Assembly: GCA_017521605.1 (NCBI GenBank)
Contig: JAFXCD010000021.1
Span: 26,418-90,417 of the forward strand
Length of the DNA stretch: 64,000 nt
Source of the DNA: Lachnospiraceae bacterium
GTDB taxonomy: Bacteria; Bacillota; Clostridia; Lachnospirales; Lachnospiraceae
Direction of reading: 5' to 3'
In this document: one piece after another, positions 44,648 through 53,020 of the stretch
Numbering within the stretch: the first letter of the stretch is position 1
Layout of the letters: every line of letters begins with the position of its first letter
The notes under the pieces: model-generated
What the model was told of the DNA's origin: nothing
Seen by the model: only the letters and a program-made list of their open reading frames with translations
Database searches by the model: none
Position numbers and translations under genes: made by a program

Positions 44648-46147
44648 ATGAAAAGTAAGATGTTTAAGAAACTTATGGCAGCTTCTTTAGTTGCAGCTAT
44701 GGCTGTAGGAATGGCAGGTTGTGGTAACACAACTACAGAAGGTGGCGCTAGCACAGAACCCGCACCTGCTGGAACAGAATCAGCACCTGCACCTGCTGGA
44801 ACAGATTCAGAACCCGCACCAACAGACGCTACGGTTGAACCTGAACCGCCTAAAGATGGTGGCTATACTGTTATCAACGACCCTGCAACCGGCAAGCCTT
44901 ATGACTTGGGTGGTATGGAAATTATCATTCGTAACTGGTGGGCTCCCGCAGAAGCTCCCGAACCTCAGAATGAATATGAAGAGGCTAGATTAGAGTATCG
45001 TGAGTGGGCAATGGAAACCTACAACTTCACCATTAAGGAAGCTCCTATGGGTGACTGGGGTTCTGCTCCTCAGGATTTCGTAGATTATGTAAGTACCGGT
45101 GGTGATGAATACAACTATGTATTTACTCTTCGTGATGATCCTGCAGTAACTTCCGGTATGGCACAGGGCTTAATGTATGACCTTTCAACCTTAGACTGCT
45201 TAGATTTTACTGAGACTAAGTTTACCGCTAATAAGGTACATGAATTATATGCTGGTGATGGAAAGATTTACGCTATGAACGCAGGTAATTCTGAGCCTCG
45301 TACCGGTATGTGGTTCAACAAGAGATTACTTACTGAAGCTGGTATTGATCCTGAATCTATCTACGATATGCAGGCAGATGGTACCTGGACATGGGATGCT
45401 TGGACCGATATGATGGATAAGGTTCAGCGTGATGTTAACAACGATGGTGTTATTGATGTTTATGGTATGGATGCTAACTACGGTGTTGTAGTAGAACAGG
45501 CTGTATATTCAAACGGTTCTGAATTCGTAGGATTGGGTAGCAATGGTTATGAATATAAATTCGAAGATCCTGCAACTGTAGAAGCTCTTGAGTGGATTCA
45601 TAATGTAAACAAGACTTATGGTTTAGTAAGACCTGCAGATACTACTTGGGAATACTACAAGGAAGCATTTGTAAACGGTTACTGTGCATTCTGTCCTGAT
45701 CAGGCATACATGGGTAACCCTGGTCAGCCTTTCTTTGAAACTACTGATGAGGTTGGTTTCGTTATGTTCCCTAAGGGACCTCAGGCTGAAGATTACACCA
45801 ACTGCTGGACTAATAACTCTTTAGTAATTCCTGCTTGCTACGATGCAGACAGAGCATGGAAAGTTGCATTTGCATGGGATTTATTCTCAGATCCTGTACC
45901 TGGATATGAAGATTATATCGACCTTAGTGCATTCCGTAACGGTAACTTCGATGCAAGAGGTGTTGATGAAACTTGTTTAGACATGATGTCTAAGGGTATG
46001 GTTACATATCATGCATTAATTCCTAACTTGGATATGGGCGAACCTTTCCTTTGGAAATTCAGCCAGTCTGCTGATGTTGTAATTTCAGAGCTTTTGGAAT
46101 CTAACAGAGATGCATACAAGGCTTGGGTTGAAGAAGCTAACAAATAA
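44648..46147 (+). CDS. Extracellular solute-binding lipoprotein, importer 2
   Basis: 499 aa. Signal peptide with lipobox MAGC (Cys near residue 26). A Pro/Ala/Glu/Thr-rich linker (about 30-75) holds a tandem repeat (bases 44762-44783 and 44789-44810, 21 of 22 identical). Then a type 1 sugar-binding domain with GMWFNKRLLTEAGIDPESIYD, DGTWTWDAWTDMMDKVQRDV and, near the C-terminus, the SQSADVVISELLE helix. DVNNDGVIDVYGMD is an EF-hand-like metal loop, common in this family. It follows two CUT1 permeases and precedes a beta-xylosidase, so xylo-oligosaccharides are the likely ligand. Confidence 0.92.
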   Translation: MKSKMFKKLMAASLVAAMAVGMAGCGNTTTEGGASTEPAPAGTESAPAPAGTDSEPAPTDATVEPEPPKDGGYTVINDPATGKPYDLGGMEIIIRNWWAPAEAPEPQNEYEEARLEYREWAMETYNFTIKEAPMGDWGSAPQDFVDYVSTGGDEYNYVFTLRDDPAVTSGMAQGLMYDLSTLDCLDFTETKFTANKVHELYAGDGKIYAMNAGNSEPRTGMWFNKRLLTEAGIDPESIYDMQADGTWTWDAWTDMMDKVQRDVNNDGVIDVYGMDANYGVVVEQAVYSNGSEFVGLGSNGYEYKFEDPATVEALEWIHNVNKTYGLVRPADTTWEYYKEAFVNGYCAFCPDQAYMGNPGQPFFETTDEVGFVMFPKGPQAEDYTNCWTNNSLVIPACYDADRAWKVAFAWDLFSDPVPGYEDYIDLSAFRNGNFDARGVDETCLDMMSKGMVTYHALIPNLDMGEPFLWKFSQSADVVISELLESNRDAYKAWVEEANK

Positions 46148-46183
46148 TTAAGTTTGTTAACTGAATAATTAGTTAAAGTAATT

Positions 46184-46213
46184 AGGGGTGGTGTTTTCCG
46201 GGCGCCATCCCTA
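46184..46213 (+). terminator. Hairpin after the solute-binding protein gene
   Basis: Arms AGGGGTGGTG (46184-46193) and CGCCATCCCT (46203-46212) pair with two G-U pairs; the following ATTTAT is only weakly T-rich. Confidence 0.45.
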
Positions 46214-46314
46214 TTTATCTAAACAGATTTAATGGATTCAGTGTTTTTTCCGGCATCTGAATTATTCCGGTGATAGAAAAAATAATGAATAAAATTTATT
46301 TATGGAGGTAGAGT

Positions 46315-47892
46315 ATGTCTATTTATGCAAAGAATCCTATTATGCCGGGCTTTTATCCGGACCCTTCCATTTGTGCAGTGGGAGAGGATTACTATTTAAT
46401 TAATTCAACATTTTCTTATTTTCCGGGATTATCCTTGATGCACAGCAAGGATTTAGTGCATTGGGAGCAGATTGGTAATGTTATGAATCGTAACTCTCAG
46501 CTTCCTTTGATGCAAGCAGGTCATTCACAGGGATTGTTTGCACCAACCATTCGTTACTTTAATGGTACTTTTTATGTAATTTGTACCAATGTTTCCCATG
46601 GTGGAAACTATATTGTTACTGCGACAAATCCTGAAGGACCCTGGTCAGAACCTTATTATCTTGAAGGGGCTGATGGTATTGATCCCAGCTTGTTCTTTGA
46701 TGATGACGGAAGATGCTATTATATTGGTACTCATCCCAATCCGGATGGTGTAAAATACAATGGTGATTGGTATATCTATATCCAGGAAGTGGATATTAAG
46801 AATATGAAGCTCATTGGCGAGCACAAGAATGTATGGAATGGTGCCATGAAGGGTGTTCACTGGCCGGAAGGACCTCATATTTATAAAAAGGACGATTATT
46901 ACTATATTATGCACGCAGAAGGCGGTACCGGTCCGGAGCATGCAGTAACCATCTGCCGTAGCAAGGATATCTGGGGACCTTATGAGAATAATTTCTGCAA
47001 TCCTATTTTAACCCATAGACATTTAGGCTTTGATTATCCTATTAAGTATGTAGGGCATGCAGATTTAATAGAAACACCTGCAGGAGAGTGGTTTATGACC
47101 ATGCTTGCTGTACGTCCGATAGAAGGATTTACTACCATGGGACGTGAAACCTTCCTGGCTAAAGTAACCTGGGAAAACGGTTGGCCGGTAGTGAATCCCG
47201 GAGTAGGTATTTTGACAGATACCGTAGAAATTAATTTGCCGGAATGGAAGCCTGAAGAAGACCCTAATTCTTATACTTGTAGGACCAGTCAAAAAAACTG
47301 TGTACCGGGAAGCAATCGTACCTATAATTTTGCTAATATGAAGGTGTTGGGTGATGAATTCCTGATGCTTCGTAATCCTAAAGATGATATGTATCGTTTG
47401 GAACAAGGAAAGGGACTATGCCTGAGATTCGATACGATTACATTGAAGGAATTGGAGAGTCCTTCCTTTGTGGCAATCAGACAGCAACATCATAAGTTTA
47501 CCGTGGCTGCAGAATTAAGCACCAGGGAACTGACTGCAGGTAAGCTGGCAGGACTTGTATTGTTGCAGAGTAATGAGTATCATCTAAAGGCAGAGGTATC
47601 AGAAGGTATGGCCTCGGTTATCCTTTGTGAAGCAAATGAAGATATAGTACTTGGTTCTACAAATGTAGAAGGCAAAAAGGTTACCTTGAAATTATATGTA
47701 AATGATTTAAATGCAGCAGTAAGTGTGGTGGAAGGTGATAAGGAAACATTACTGGCTGAAGAAATTGATGTACGTAAGCTTTCTACAGAGGTGGCTGGTG
47801 GTTTTGTAGGCTGTTGTATTGGTGTCTATGCCATTGCAGAGCAGACTTCAGGCGATGAAGCAGTATTTACTACTCTTTCTTATGAAGCATAA
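46315..47892 (+). CDS. GH43 (subfamily 11-like) beta-xylosidase
   Basis: 525 aa: five-bladed propeller (1-310) plus C-terminal beta-sandwich, the build of classical GH43 xylosidases. Catalytic set intact: base Asp16 (GFYPDPSICAVGEDYY), pKa Asp123 (GIDPSLFFDDDG), acid Glu185 (HWPEGPHIYK). RYFNGTFYVICTN and HLGFDYPIKYVGHADLIETP are subfamily landmarks. No signal peptide, so it releases xylose from imported xylo-oligosaccharides in the cytoplasm. Start ATG 46315 after TGGAGG. Flanked on both sides by hairpins, so it may be a single-gene transcript or part of a longer, attenuated one. Confidence 0.93.
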   Translation: MSIYAKNPIMPGFYPDPSICAVGEDYYLINSTFSYFPGLSLMHSKDLVHWEQIGNVMNRNSQLPLMQAGHSQGLFAPTIRYFNGTFYVICTNVSHGGNYIVTATNPEGPWSEPYYLEGADGIDPSLFFDDDGRCYYIGTHPNPDGVKYNGDWYIYIQEVDIKNMKLIGEHKNVWNGAMKGVHWPEGPHIYKKDDYYYIMHAEGGTGPEHAVTICRSKDIWGPYENNFCNPILTHRHLGFDYPIKYVGHADLIETPAGEWFMTMLAVRPIEGFTTMGRETFLAKVTWENGWPVVNPGVGILTDTVEINLPEWKPEEDPNSYTCRTSQKNCVPGSNRTYNFANMKVLGDEFLMLRNPKDDMYRLEQGKGLCLRFDTITLKELESPSFVAIRQQHHKFTVAAELSTRELTAGKLAGLVLLQSNEYHLKAEVSEGMASVILCEANEDIVLGSTNVEGKKVTLKLYVNDLNAAVSVVEGDKETLLAEEIDVRKLSTEVAGGFVGCCIGVYAIAEQTSGDEAVFTTLSYEA

Positions 47893-47927
47893 GTAATGAT
47901 AAGTTTAATAAATTATAGTAAATGAAT

Positions 47928-47973
47928 GCAGGGCAGAGTATTTTGTGTATTAAGCGCAAGGGCTCTGCCTTGC
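47928..47973 (+). terminator. Hairpin between the xylosidase and first paralogue
   Basis: Arms GCAGGGCAGAG (47928-47938) and CTCTGCCTTGC (47963-47973), one mismatch, long AT-rich loop; no T run. Confidence 0.4.
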
Positions 47974-47992
47974 AACAGAAAGGAAATGTGTC

Positions 47993-48943
47993 ATGGAAGT
48001 AAATTTTCACTTACCGGGTCTTCGTTATAATTATCCGTTGAACATGTTGATTGTAAGTTTGCAGGAACAAAAACCCCATTACTTTAGGGAAGGTATCAAG
48101 ATTTCTTCGTTTTTTGGTGAGTTTCCCTCTTCTCTTTGGAATGGTGGCAGACCTTCAAACTATGATCAGTGTGATGCAAGCTTTATCCGTAATGTTATCA
48201 AGAATATTAATGCCAAAGGAATTGCGGTACGTTATACCTATACCAATATGCTTCTGAACGAAGAGGATTGCAAGGATCCTTACTGTAATTTCTGCTTAAA
48301 GGAAGCTGATAATGGAATGAATGAAATTATGATTTTTTCACCGATTCTGGAAAAGTATATCCGTGAAAATTATCCTGGTTTTAAGCTGAACAGCTCCACC
48401 TGTAAGGAAATCAGAGACATTGATTTGGTAAATGAAGAGTTAAAGAAGCCTTATTATCTGGTAGTATTGGATTATAATTTTAATAATAAATTTGAAGAGC
48501 TGGAAAAGATTGAAGATAAGGGCAGATGTGAGCTGTTGGTAAATACATTATGTATACCTAATTGTCCCAGACGTGGCAAGCATTATGAGAATATTGCCAA
48601 GAATCAGCGTATTATGCAGAAAAATCGTAAAATGCCTAAGGATAAGCAGATTCCATTAGAGCATTGGTATTGTGAATATGGTGAGTATAACTGTATCCAT
48701 ACGATCCAAGAATATAGCACCTATATTGCTCCGGATGATATTTGGAACAAATATGTGCCCATGGGCTTTCATCATTTTAAAATAGAGGGAAGAACTGCCA
48801 ATATCTTCTCATTAGTGGAAACTTACTGCCACTACCTGATTAAACCAGAGTATCAGGGTGAAACCAGGCTGCTGTTGATTAATAATTTGGTGGCAAATAA
48901 GATTATTACCGTAAATAAGCCAAGACCATCTCAGTGGCCATAA
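47993..48943 (+). CDS. Unrecognised protein A of a tandem paralogous pair
   Basis: 316 aa, no signal peptide. I do not recognise the family. It shares with its neighbour at 49021 the opening HLPGL, then FREGxKIxSxxGxFPxxxWNGGR, an internal SSTxKxxxDxxxxxEELxxxYxLVVLDYxxN, then LLVNxxCxPxCPxRxxHY and a final GHHFKIEGR-like strand. Alternating strands and helices with an ordered Gly/Asp pattern fit a TIM barrel, and the CxPxCPxRxxHY cluster plus late Cys residues weakly recall U32-type (UbiU/TrhP-like) iron-sulphur barrels. ATG 47993 after GAAAGGA. Its place within a xylan locus suggests an accessory role in sugar metabolism, but no activity can be named. Confidence 0.7.
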   Translation: MEVNFHLPGLRYNYPLNMLIVSLQEQKPHYFREGIKISSFFGEFPSSLWNGGRPSNYDQCDASFIRNVIKNINAKGIAVRYTYTNMLLNEEDCKDPYCNFCLKEADNGMNEIMIFSPILEKYIRENYPGFKLNSSTCKEIRDIDLVNEELKKPYYLVVLDYNFNNKFEELEKIEDKGRCELLVNTLCIPNCPRRGKHYENIAKNQRIMQKNRKMPKDKQIPLEHWYCEYGEYNCIHTIQEYSTYIAPDDIWNKYVPMGFHHFKIEGRTANIFSLVETYCHYLIKPEYQGETRLLLINNLVANKIITVNKPRPSQWP

Positions 48944-48953
48944 AAGAATCTAA

Positions 48954-48990
48954 AACACCCCTTATCACGTAATTTTTGGTATGGGGTGTT
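48954..48990 (+). terminator. Hairpin between the paralogues
   Basis: Stem AACACCCC / GGGGTGTT (48954-48961, 48983-48990) followed by a short T/G stretch. Confidence 0.55.
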
Positions 48991-49020
48991 TGGTAAATGT
49001 AGAAATAGGAGCAATAAATT

Positions 49021-49911
49021 ATGAAAAAAAAAGAAGTATACTGGCATTTGCCGGGTTTATGTTCTCTCAGATATTTAAATATTGTATTTTTTGGATTGAT
49101 GAAGCAGTATCCTGACAAGTTCCGTGAGGGCTATAAGATTGCTTCCGTATATGGTACTTTTCCCGGTGCTATCTGGAATGGGGGCAGAAGTGTGTTTGGT
49201 AAGATTTCAGAAACCGATATTGAGAAAATTATCAAGGCATATAATGACAATGGTGTACCGGTACGTTTTACCTGGACCAATTCCCTGTTGGAAGAGAAGC
49301 ATATGAAAGATGCTTTCTGTAATAAAATTATGGAGCTGGCAGACAATGGGTTTAATCAGGTATTGGTAAACAGAGAGTGTTTGGAGACATATATCCGTAA
49401 GAACTACCCTAATTATCCCATGATTTCCTCTACTACCAAGCGAGTGACAGATTTAGAGGGAATTAAAGAAGAGTTGGAAAAAGACTATCATTTGGTGGTA
49501 TTGGATTATGATTTGAACCATAATGAGGAAGTACTTAAGGCGCTGGAGCCTTATGCAGGAAAGCTGGAGATTCTGGTAAATGAAATCTGCTATCCCCATT
49601 GCCCCATGCGTAAGATGCATTATCGTGATGAATCCAGAGCACAGTTGGAAAATGATACAAAAAGCTTCTTTGAATGTCCCAACAAATCCACACCCAGAGT
49701 ATTTGAAGAGTGTAAGAAACGTCCGGCATTTATTTCCAACGAGGAAATCGGAAGCTACATTGAAAGAGGTTATGTCAATTTCAAGATTGTGGGAAGGGGA
49801 TTACCACCTCAGTTTGCGTTGGATTCTTATTTATACTTTTTGGTAAAGGATGAGGAGAGAGCTTTTATTGAAAAGCAGATAAAGACAGTGCTGAGACCTA
49901 TATTCCAGTAA
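49021..49911 (+). CDS. Unrecognised protein B of a tandem paralogous pair
   Basis: 296 aa. Paralogue of the protein at 47993: same order of blocks (HLPGL; FREGYKIASVYGTFPGAIWN; SSTTKRVTDLEGIKEELEKD; HLVVLDYDLN; LVNEICYPHCPMRKMHY; VNFKIVGRGLPP). By eye the two are roughly one-third identical, so this is an old duplication, not a recent one. The extra Cys residues near 225-240 (FFECP..., VFEECKK) are placed differently from protein A. No signal peptide. Function not assignable; a metal or Fe-S site formed by the four Cys is a testable guess. Confidence 0.7.
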   Translation: MKKKEVYWHLPGLCSLRYLNIVFFGLMKQYPDKFREGYKIASVYGTFPGAIWNGGRSVFGKISETDIEKIIKAYNDNGVPVRFTWTNSLLEEKHMKDAFCNKIMELADNGFNQVLVNRECLETYIRKNYPNYPMISSTTKRVTDLEGIKEELEKDYHLVVLDYDLNHNEEVLKALEPYAGKLEILVNEICYPHCPMRKMHYRDESRAQLENDTKSFFECPNKSTPRVFEECKKRPAFISNEEIGSYIERGYVNFKIVGRGLPPQFALDSYLYFLVKDEERAFIEKQIKTVLRPIFQ

Positions 49912-49930
49912 GGGAATAGGGGGAGTAAAA

Positions 49931-51190
49931 ATGAGGAAAAGATGGATTACAACCATATTGTTATGGGGGCTTTGCGTAGGGCTGTTGGGAGCATGTGGTG
50001 TAAAAGATTCAGAACAGATGTCGCCAATAGTAGAAGATGAGAGTGAAGTAAATGGAGAAGCGCAGGAAGAGCAAATAGAAAACCGGAAATATGATGGAAT
50101 TGAAGAATGTCCGCCCTTTGGTCGTATAGATCATTCCACAGGAAAGCTCTTTGACTTAGGTGGCATGGAAATTATCATCCTTGATGAGTGGTTTATGGAA
50201 GAGTCCTCTGAACCCATGAATGAATACGAGGAATGCAGAGCGGATTATCGTGAGTGGCTTCAAGATACCTATAACTTTACTGTACGACAAGTGAAACCGG
50301 ATGATGAAAGCGTAAGTGTGCAGGAATTCGTAGATTATGTGGCTGCAGGTGGGGATGAGATGAATTATATATTTACTCTGCCACAGAATTCTGAGCTGAT
50401 ATCCGCTATGGAAAATCACTATATGTATGACCTTTCTCAATTGGATTGTCTGGATTTTACAGATAATAAGTGGGAGAGAAATAAGGTACATGAGCAGTTT
50501 ACAACACGGGAGGGTCAAATCTATGCCATGAAGGCAGGATTTGCACAGCCCGGTCTGGGACTGTTCTTTAATAAGCGGTTATTGATGGAGGCAGGTATTG
50601 ACCCGGAAACCTTGTATGATATGCAGGCGGGAGGTACATGGACCCGGGATGCCTGTATGGATATCATATCCAAGGTACAGAAGGCTACAGGCAGTGGAGA
50701 TGTATTGGAGAACTTTGATTATGAAAAACAGTCAGAGACTCAGTGGGAACTATATAGAGATGCCTTTAAAAAGGGGGAAAATGCCTTTCTGGTGGATGAA
50801 GTATCCCAGGCTGCACCGGGAAGACTCTTATATGATATGGAGGATGAAATCGGTTTTGTGACATTTCCCAAGGGGCCTGACGGTGAGGACTATGTAGATG
50901 TGATTCAGAAGGACGTTTTAGTAATTCCCGGTTGCTATGATGCTAAGAAAGCAAGGCTGATAGCTTTTGCATATGATATGTGGTCGGATGAGGTTCCGGA
51001 GTTTGAGACTATAATATATCTTGAGCATTATTGGAAATATAACCTTGATTCCAGGGCTTTGAGAGAAAGCATTGTAGGAATGGTAGCTGATGCACTTGAT
51101 ATGAATCCGCCAAGGATCGAAATGGGCGAAATGGGTGAAATGGGTGAATTGTGGATTTGGCTTAATAATGTTGAAGGTAGAGACGATTAG
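49931..51190 (+). CDS. Shortened solute-binding lipoprotein paralogue
   Basis: 419 aa against 499 for its paralogue at 44648. Lipobox LGAC near residue 21; an acidic linker follows. Shared blocks: LFDLGGMEIII, MNEYEECRADYREWLQDTYN, LSQLDCLDFTDNKW, FFNKRLLMEAGIDPETLYDM, GGTWTRDACMDIISKVQKAT, IGFVTFPKGPDGEDY, VLVIPGCYDAKKARLIAFAY. About 60 residues between KVQKAT and ETQWELYRD, including the metal-loop segment DVNNDG, are missing, and the C-terminal helix of about 30 residues is absent. Just before the end is a 9-bp repeat encoding EMGEMGEMGE (51119-51145). Probably a decaying or re-purposed binding protein. Confidence 0.85.
   Translation: MRKRWITTILLWGLCVGLLGACGVKDSEQMSPIVEDESEVNGEAQEEQIENRKYDGIEECPPFGRIDHSTGKLFDLGGMEIIILDEWFMEESSEPMNEYEECRADYREWLQDTYNFTVRQVKPDDESVSVQEFVDYVAAGGDEMNYIFTLPQNSELISAMENHYMYDLSQLDCLDFTDNKWERNKVHEQFTTREGQIYAMKAGFAQPGLGLFFNKRLLMEAGIDPETLYDMQAGGTWTRDACMDIISKVQKATGSGDVLENFDYEKQSETQWELYRDAFKKGENAFLVDEVSQAAPGRLLYDMEDEIGFVTFPKGPDGEDYVDVIQKDVLVIPGCYDAKKARLIAFAYDMWSDEVPEFETIIYLEHYWKYNLDSRALRESIVGMVADALDMNPPRIEMGEMGEMGELWIWLNNVEGRDD
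51119..51145 (+). repeat. Three tandem 9-bp units (GAAATGGGY)
   Basis: Encodes EMG three times near the C-terminus of the shortened binding protein. The paralogue has a single DMGE at this point, so this is a local expansion. Confidence 0.9.
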
Positions 51191-51205
51191 TCTCTGCCTT
51201 TTCTT
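51179..51205 (+). terminator. Terminator overlapping the stop codon of the shortened SBP gene
   Basis: Stem AGAGAC / GTCTCT (51179-51184, 51190-51195), loop GATTA, then GCCTTTTCTTT. The stop codon TAG (51188-51190) lies inside the hairpin. Confidence 0.7.
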
Positions 51206-51310
51206 TAGCGAAAAATAGCAAAAATTAGCAAAATTTTCGCATAGTTTGATAAGAATAAAATGATTTATTATGGTATGATAAAAAAGTAATCAGGAAGGAG
51301 AAATCTTTAG

Positions 51311-52957
51311 ATGAAACATAAGAAGTGTCAGATAATTCTGATGACATTATGTGTGCTTGGTGCGTTGGTTTTAGGTTCCTGCGGTAAGACAGGTGAGTCA
51401 CAGGACAATGTGGAAAGTGATGGAACCGGTATTCGGGGACAGGAATCCCAAGAGCAAACAGAAACTGTGGAAACGGAGGAAAATCAAATGAAGAAAGAAA
51501 TGACGACAGCTGATTTTGAAGTAATGTTTAAGGGTGTGAAAAATATCATTCCCGCTAAGGTTATCGGAGATACCAATCCTATTATGACACAGAAATACGG
51601 TGCAGACCCCTATGCCATGGTATATGGAGATACCGTGTATTTTTACATGACAGCGGATGCCTACGAGTATGATGCAGCAGGTAATATTATTGAGAATTCT
51701 TATCAGCAGATTAAGACTTTAAATGTGGTATCCACCAAGGATATGATAAACTTTGAAGACCATGGTGAGGTACAAGTGACCAAGAGTGCGAAATGGGCAA
51801 ACAATTCCTGGGCACCGGCGGCAGCATGGAAGAATATTGACGGCAAGGATAAATTCTTCTTATATTTTGCGGATGCAGGCGGTGGAATCGGTGTACTTAC
51901 GGCAGACAGTCCCTTAGGACCTTTTACAGATCCGTTAGGAAAGGGTATTATTCGCAGAGATATGCCTAACTGTGGCAATGTGCTTTGGCTCTTTGACCCG
52001 GCAGTGTTTGTAGATGATGATGGTAAGGCATATATTTACTTTGGTGGTGGTGTTCCGGAGGATAAGATTTCAGATCCCGGTACCGGCAGAGTAGCTCAGC
52101 TTTCAGATGATATGATTAGTATTGTAGGTGAGCCTGTGAAAATTGATGCACCTTACTTGTTTGAGGATTCAGGCATCCACAAATACAACAATAAATATTA
52201 CTATACCTACTGCTCTAACTGGCAGGTAGATCAGGCAGGAACCGATAAGTATGGCTTTGTAAATGCAGAGATTGTATGCTTAGAGAGTGATAGTCCTATG
52301 GGTCCCTTTACATTTAAGGAAACCATTTTGGAGAATCCCGGCAAATACATAGGATGGTATGGTAACAATCATCACTGCGTATTTTCTTTTAAGGACAGAT
52401 GGTACATGACTTACCATAGTAGAGTATTAGAGAAGAAGCTGGGGATTGAGCACGGATATCGTATTACCAATATCAATGAATTTGTTCCTCAGGAGGATGG
52501 TACTATCGGAACTATCAGCCAGTCCCTAAGCGGTCGCGAACAGCTTGTATGGGTGAATCCATACGAAGAGAATAATGCTACCAAAGTGGCTATTATGAGT
52601 GGTTTAAACACTGTTCCGGCAGATGAACAGGCATTAGCTACCGGCTGTGGTACCTATGCTTTGAGTGATGTGAAGTCAGGTGCATTCACTATGATTCAGG
52701 GTGTGGATTTTGGTGATACAGCACCTAAGAAGTTTGTGGTACGCATTAAGAATGGTAATAAGGAAATGGGTGCTATCGCTCTTCGTACCGGTCAGGTATT
52801 TGGAGAAACATTTGGTTATCTGGCAGTAAATGAGACCACCGGTGAAGAATTTGCGGAGTTTACCGCTCAGCTGGATACAGACATTACCGGAGTACAGGAT
52901 TTGTTCCTGGTATTTAGCGGTGAAGGCTTTGAAGTATTGTCTTGGAGATTTGAATAA
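51311..52957 (+). CDS. Lipoprotein GH43 with CBM6-like domain, arabinoxylan arabinofuranohydrolase-like
   Basis: 548 aa. Signal peptide with lipobox LGSC (Cys near 24), acidic linker to about 65, GH43 propeller (about 75-410), C-terminal CBM6-like sandwich (about 415-548). Catalytic positions: Asp in KYGADPYAMVYGDTVYF, Asp in WLFDPAVFVDDDG, Glu in LFEDSGIHKYNNKYYY. The layout and YGNNHHCVFSFKDRWYMTYHSR match XynD/AXH-type arabinoxylan arabinofuranohydrolases (GH43 subfamily 29-like). It is the only clearly exported glycosidase in the window, so it would trim arabinose outside the cell before uptake. ATG 51311 follows AGGAAGGAG, after a terminator, implying its own promoter that I could not locate with confidence. 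Confidence 0.88.
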   Translation: MKHKKCQIILMTLCVLGALVLGSCGKTGESQDNVESDGTGIRGQESQEQTETVETEENQMKKEMTTADFEVMFKGVKNIIPAKVIGDTNPIMTQKYGADPYAMVYGDTVYFYMTADAYEYDAAGNIIENSYQQIKTLNVVSTKDMINFEDHGEVQVTKSAKWANNSWAPAAAWKNIDGKDKFFLYFADAGGGIGVLTADSPLGPFTDPLGKGIIRRDMPNCGNVLWLFDPAVFVDDDGKAYIYFGGGVPEDKISDPGTGRVAQLSDDMISIVGEPVKIDAPYLFEDSGIHKYNNKYYYTYCSNWQVDQAGTDKYGFVNAEIVCLESDSPMGPFTFKETILENPGKYIGWYGNNHHCVFSFKDRWYMTYHSRVLEKKLGIEHGYRITNINEFVPQEDGTIGTISQSLSGREQLVWVNPYEENNATKVAIMSGLNTVPADEQALATGCGTYALSDVKSGAFTMIQGVDFGDTAPKKFVVRIKNGNKEMGAIALRTGQVFGETFGYLAVNETTGEEFAEFTAQLDTDITGVQDLFLVFSGEGFEVLSWRFE

Positions 52958-52968
52958 AGGGATTAAAT

Positions 52969-52997
52969 TCACCGGCGCCTGATTATGACGCCGGTGA
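52969..52997 (+). terminator. GC-rich hairpin between two GH43 genes
   Basis: Perfect 9-bp stem TCACCGGCG / CGCCGGTGA with an 11-nt loop. No T run, so it may be an mRNA-stabilising or partial termination structure. Confidence 0.45.
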
Positions 52998-53020
52998 TAA
53001 TGTATACAGGAGGATGTATT

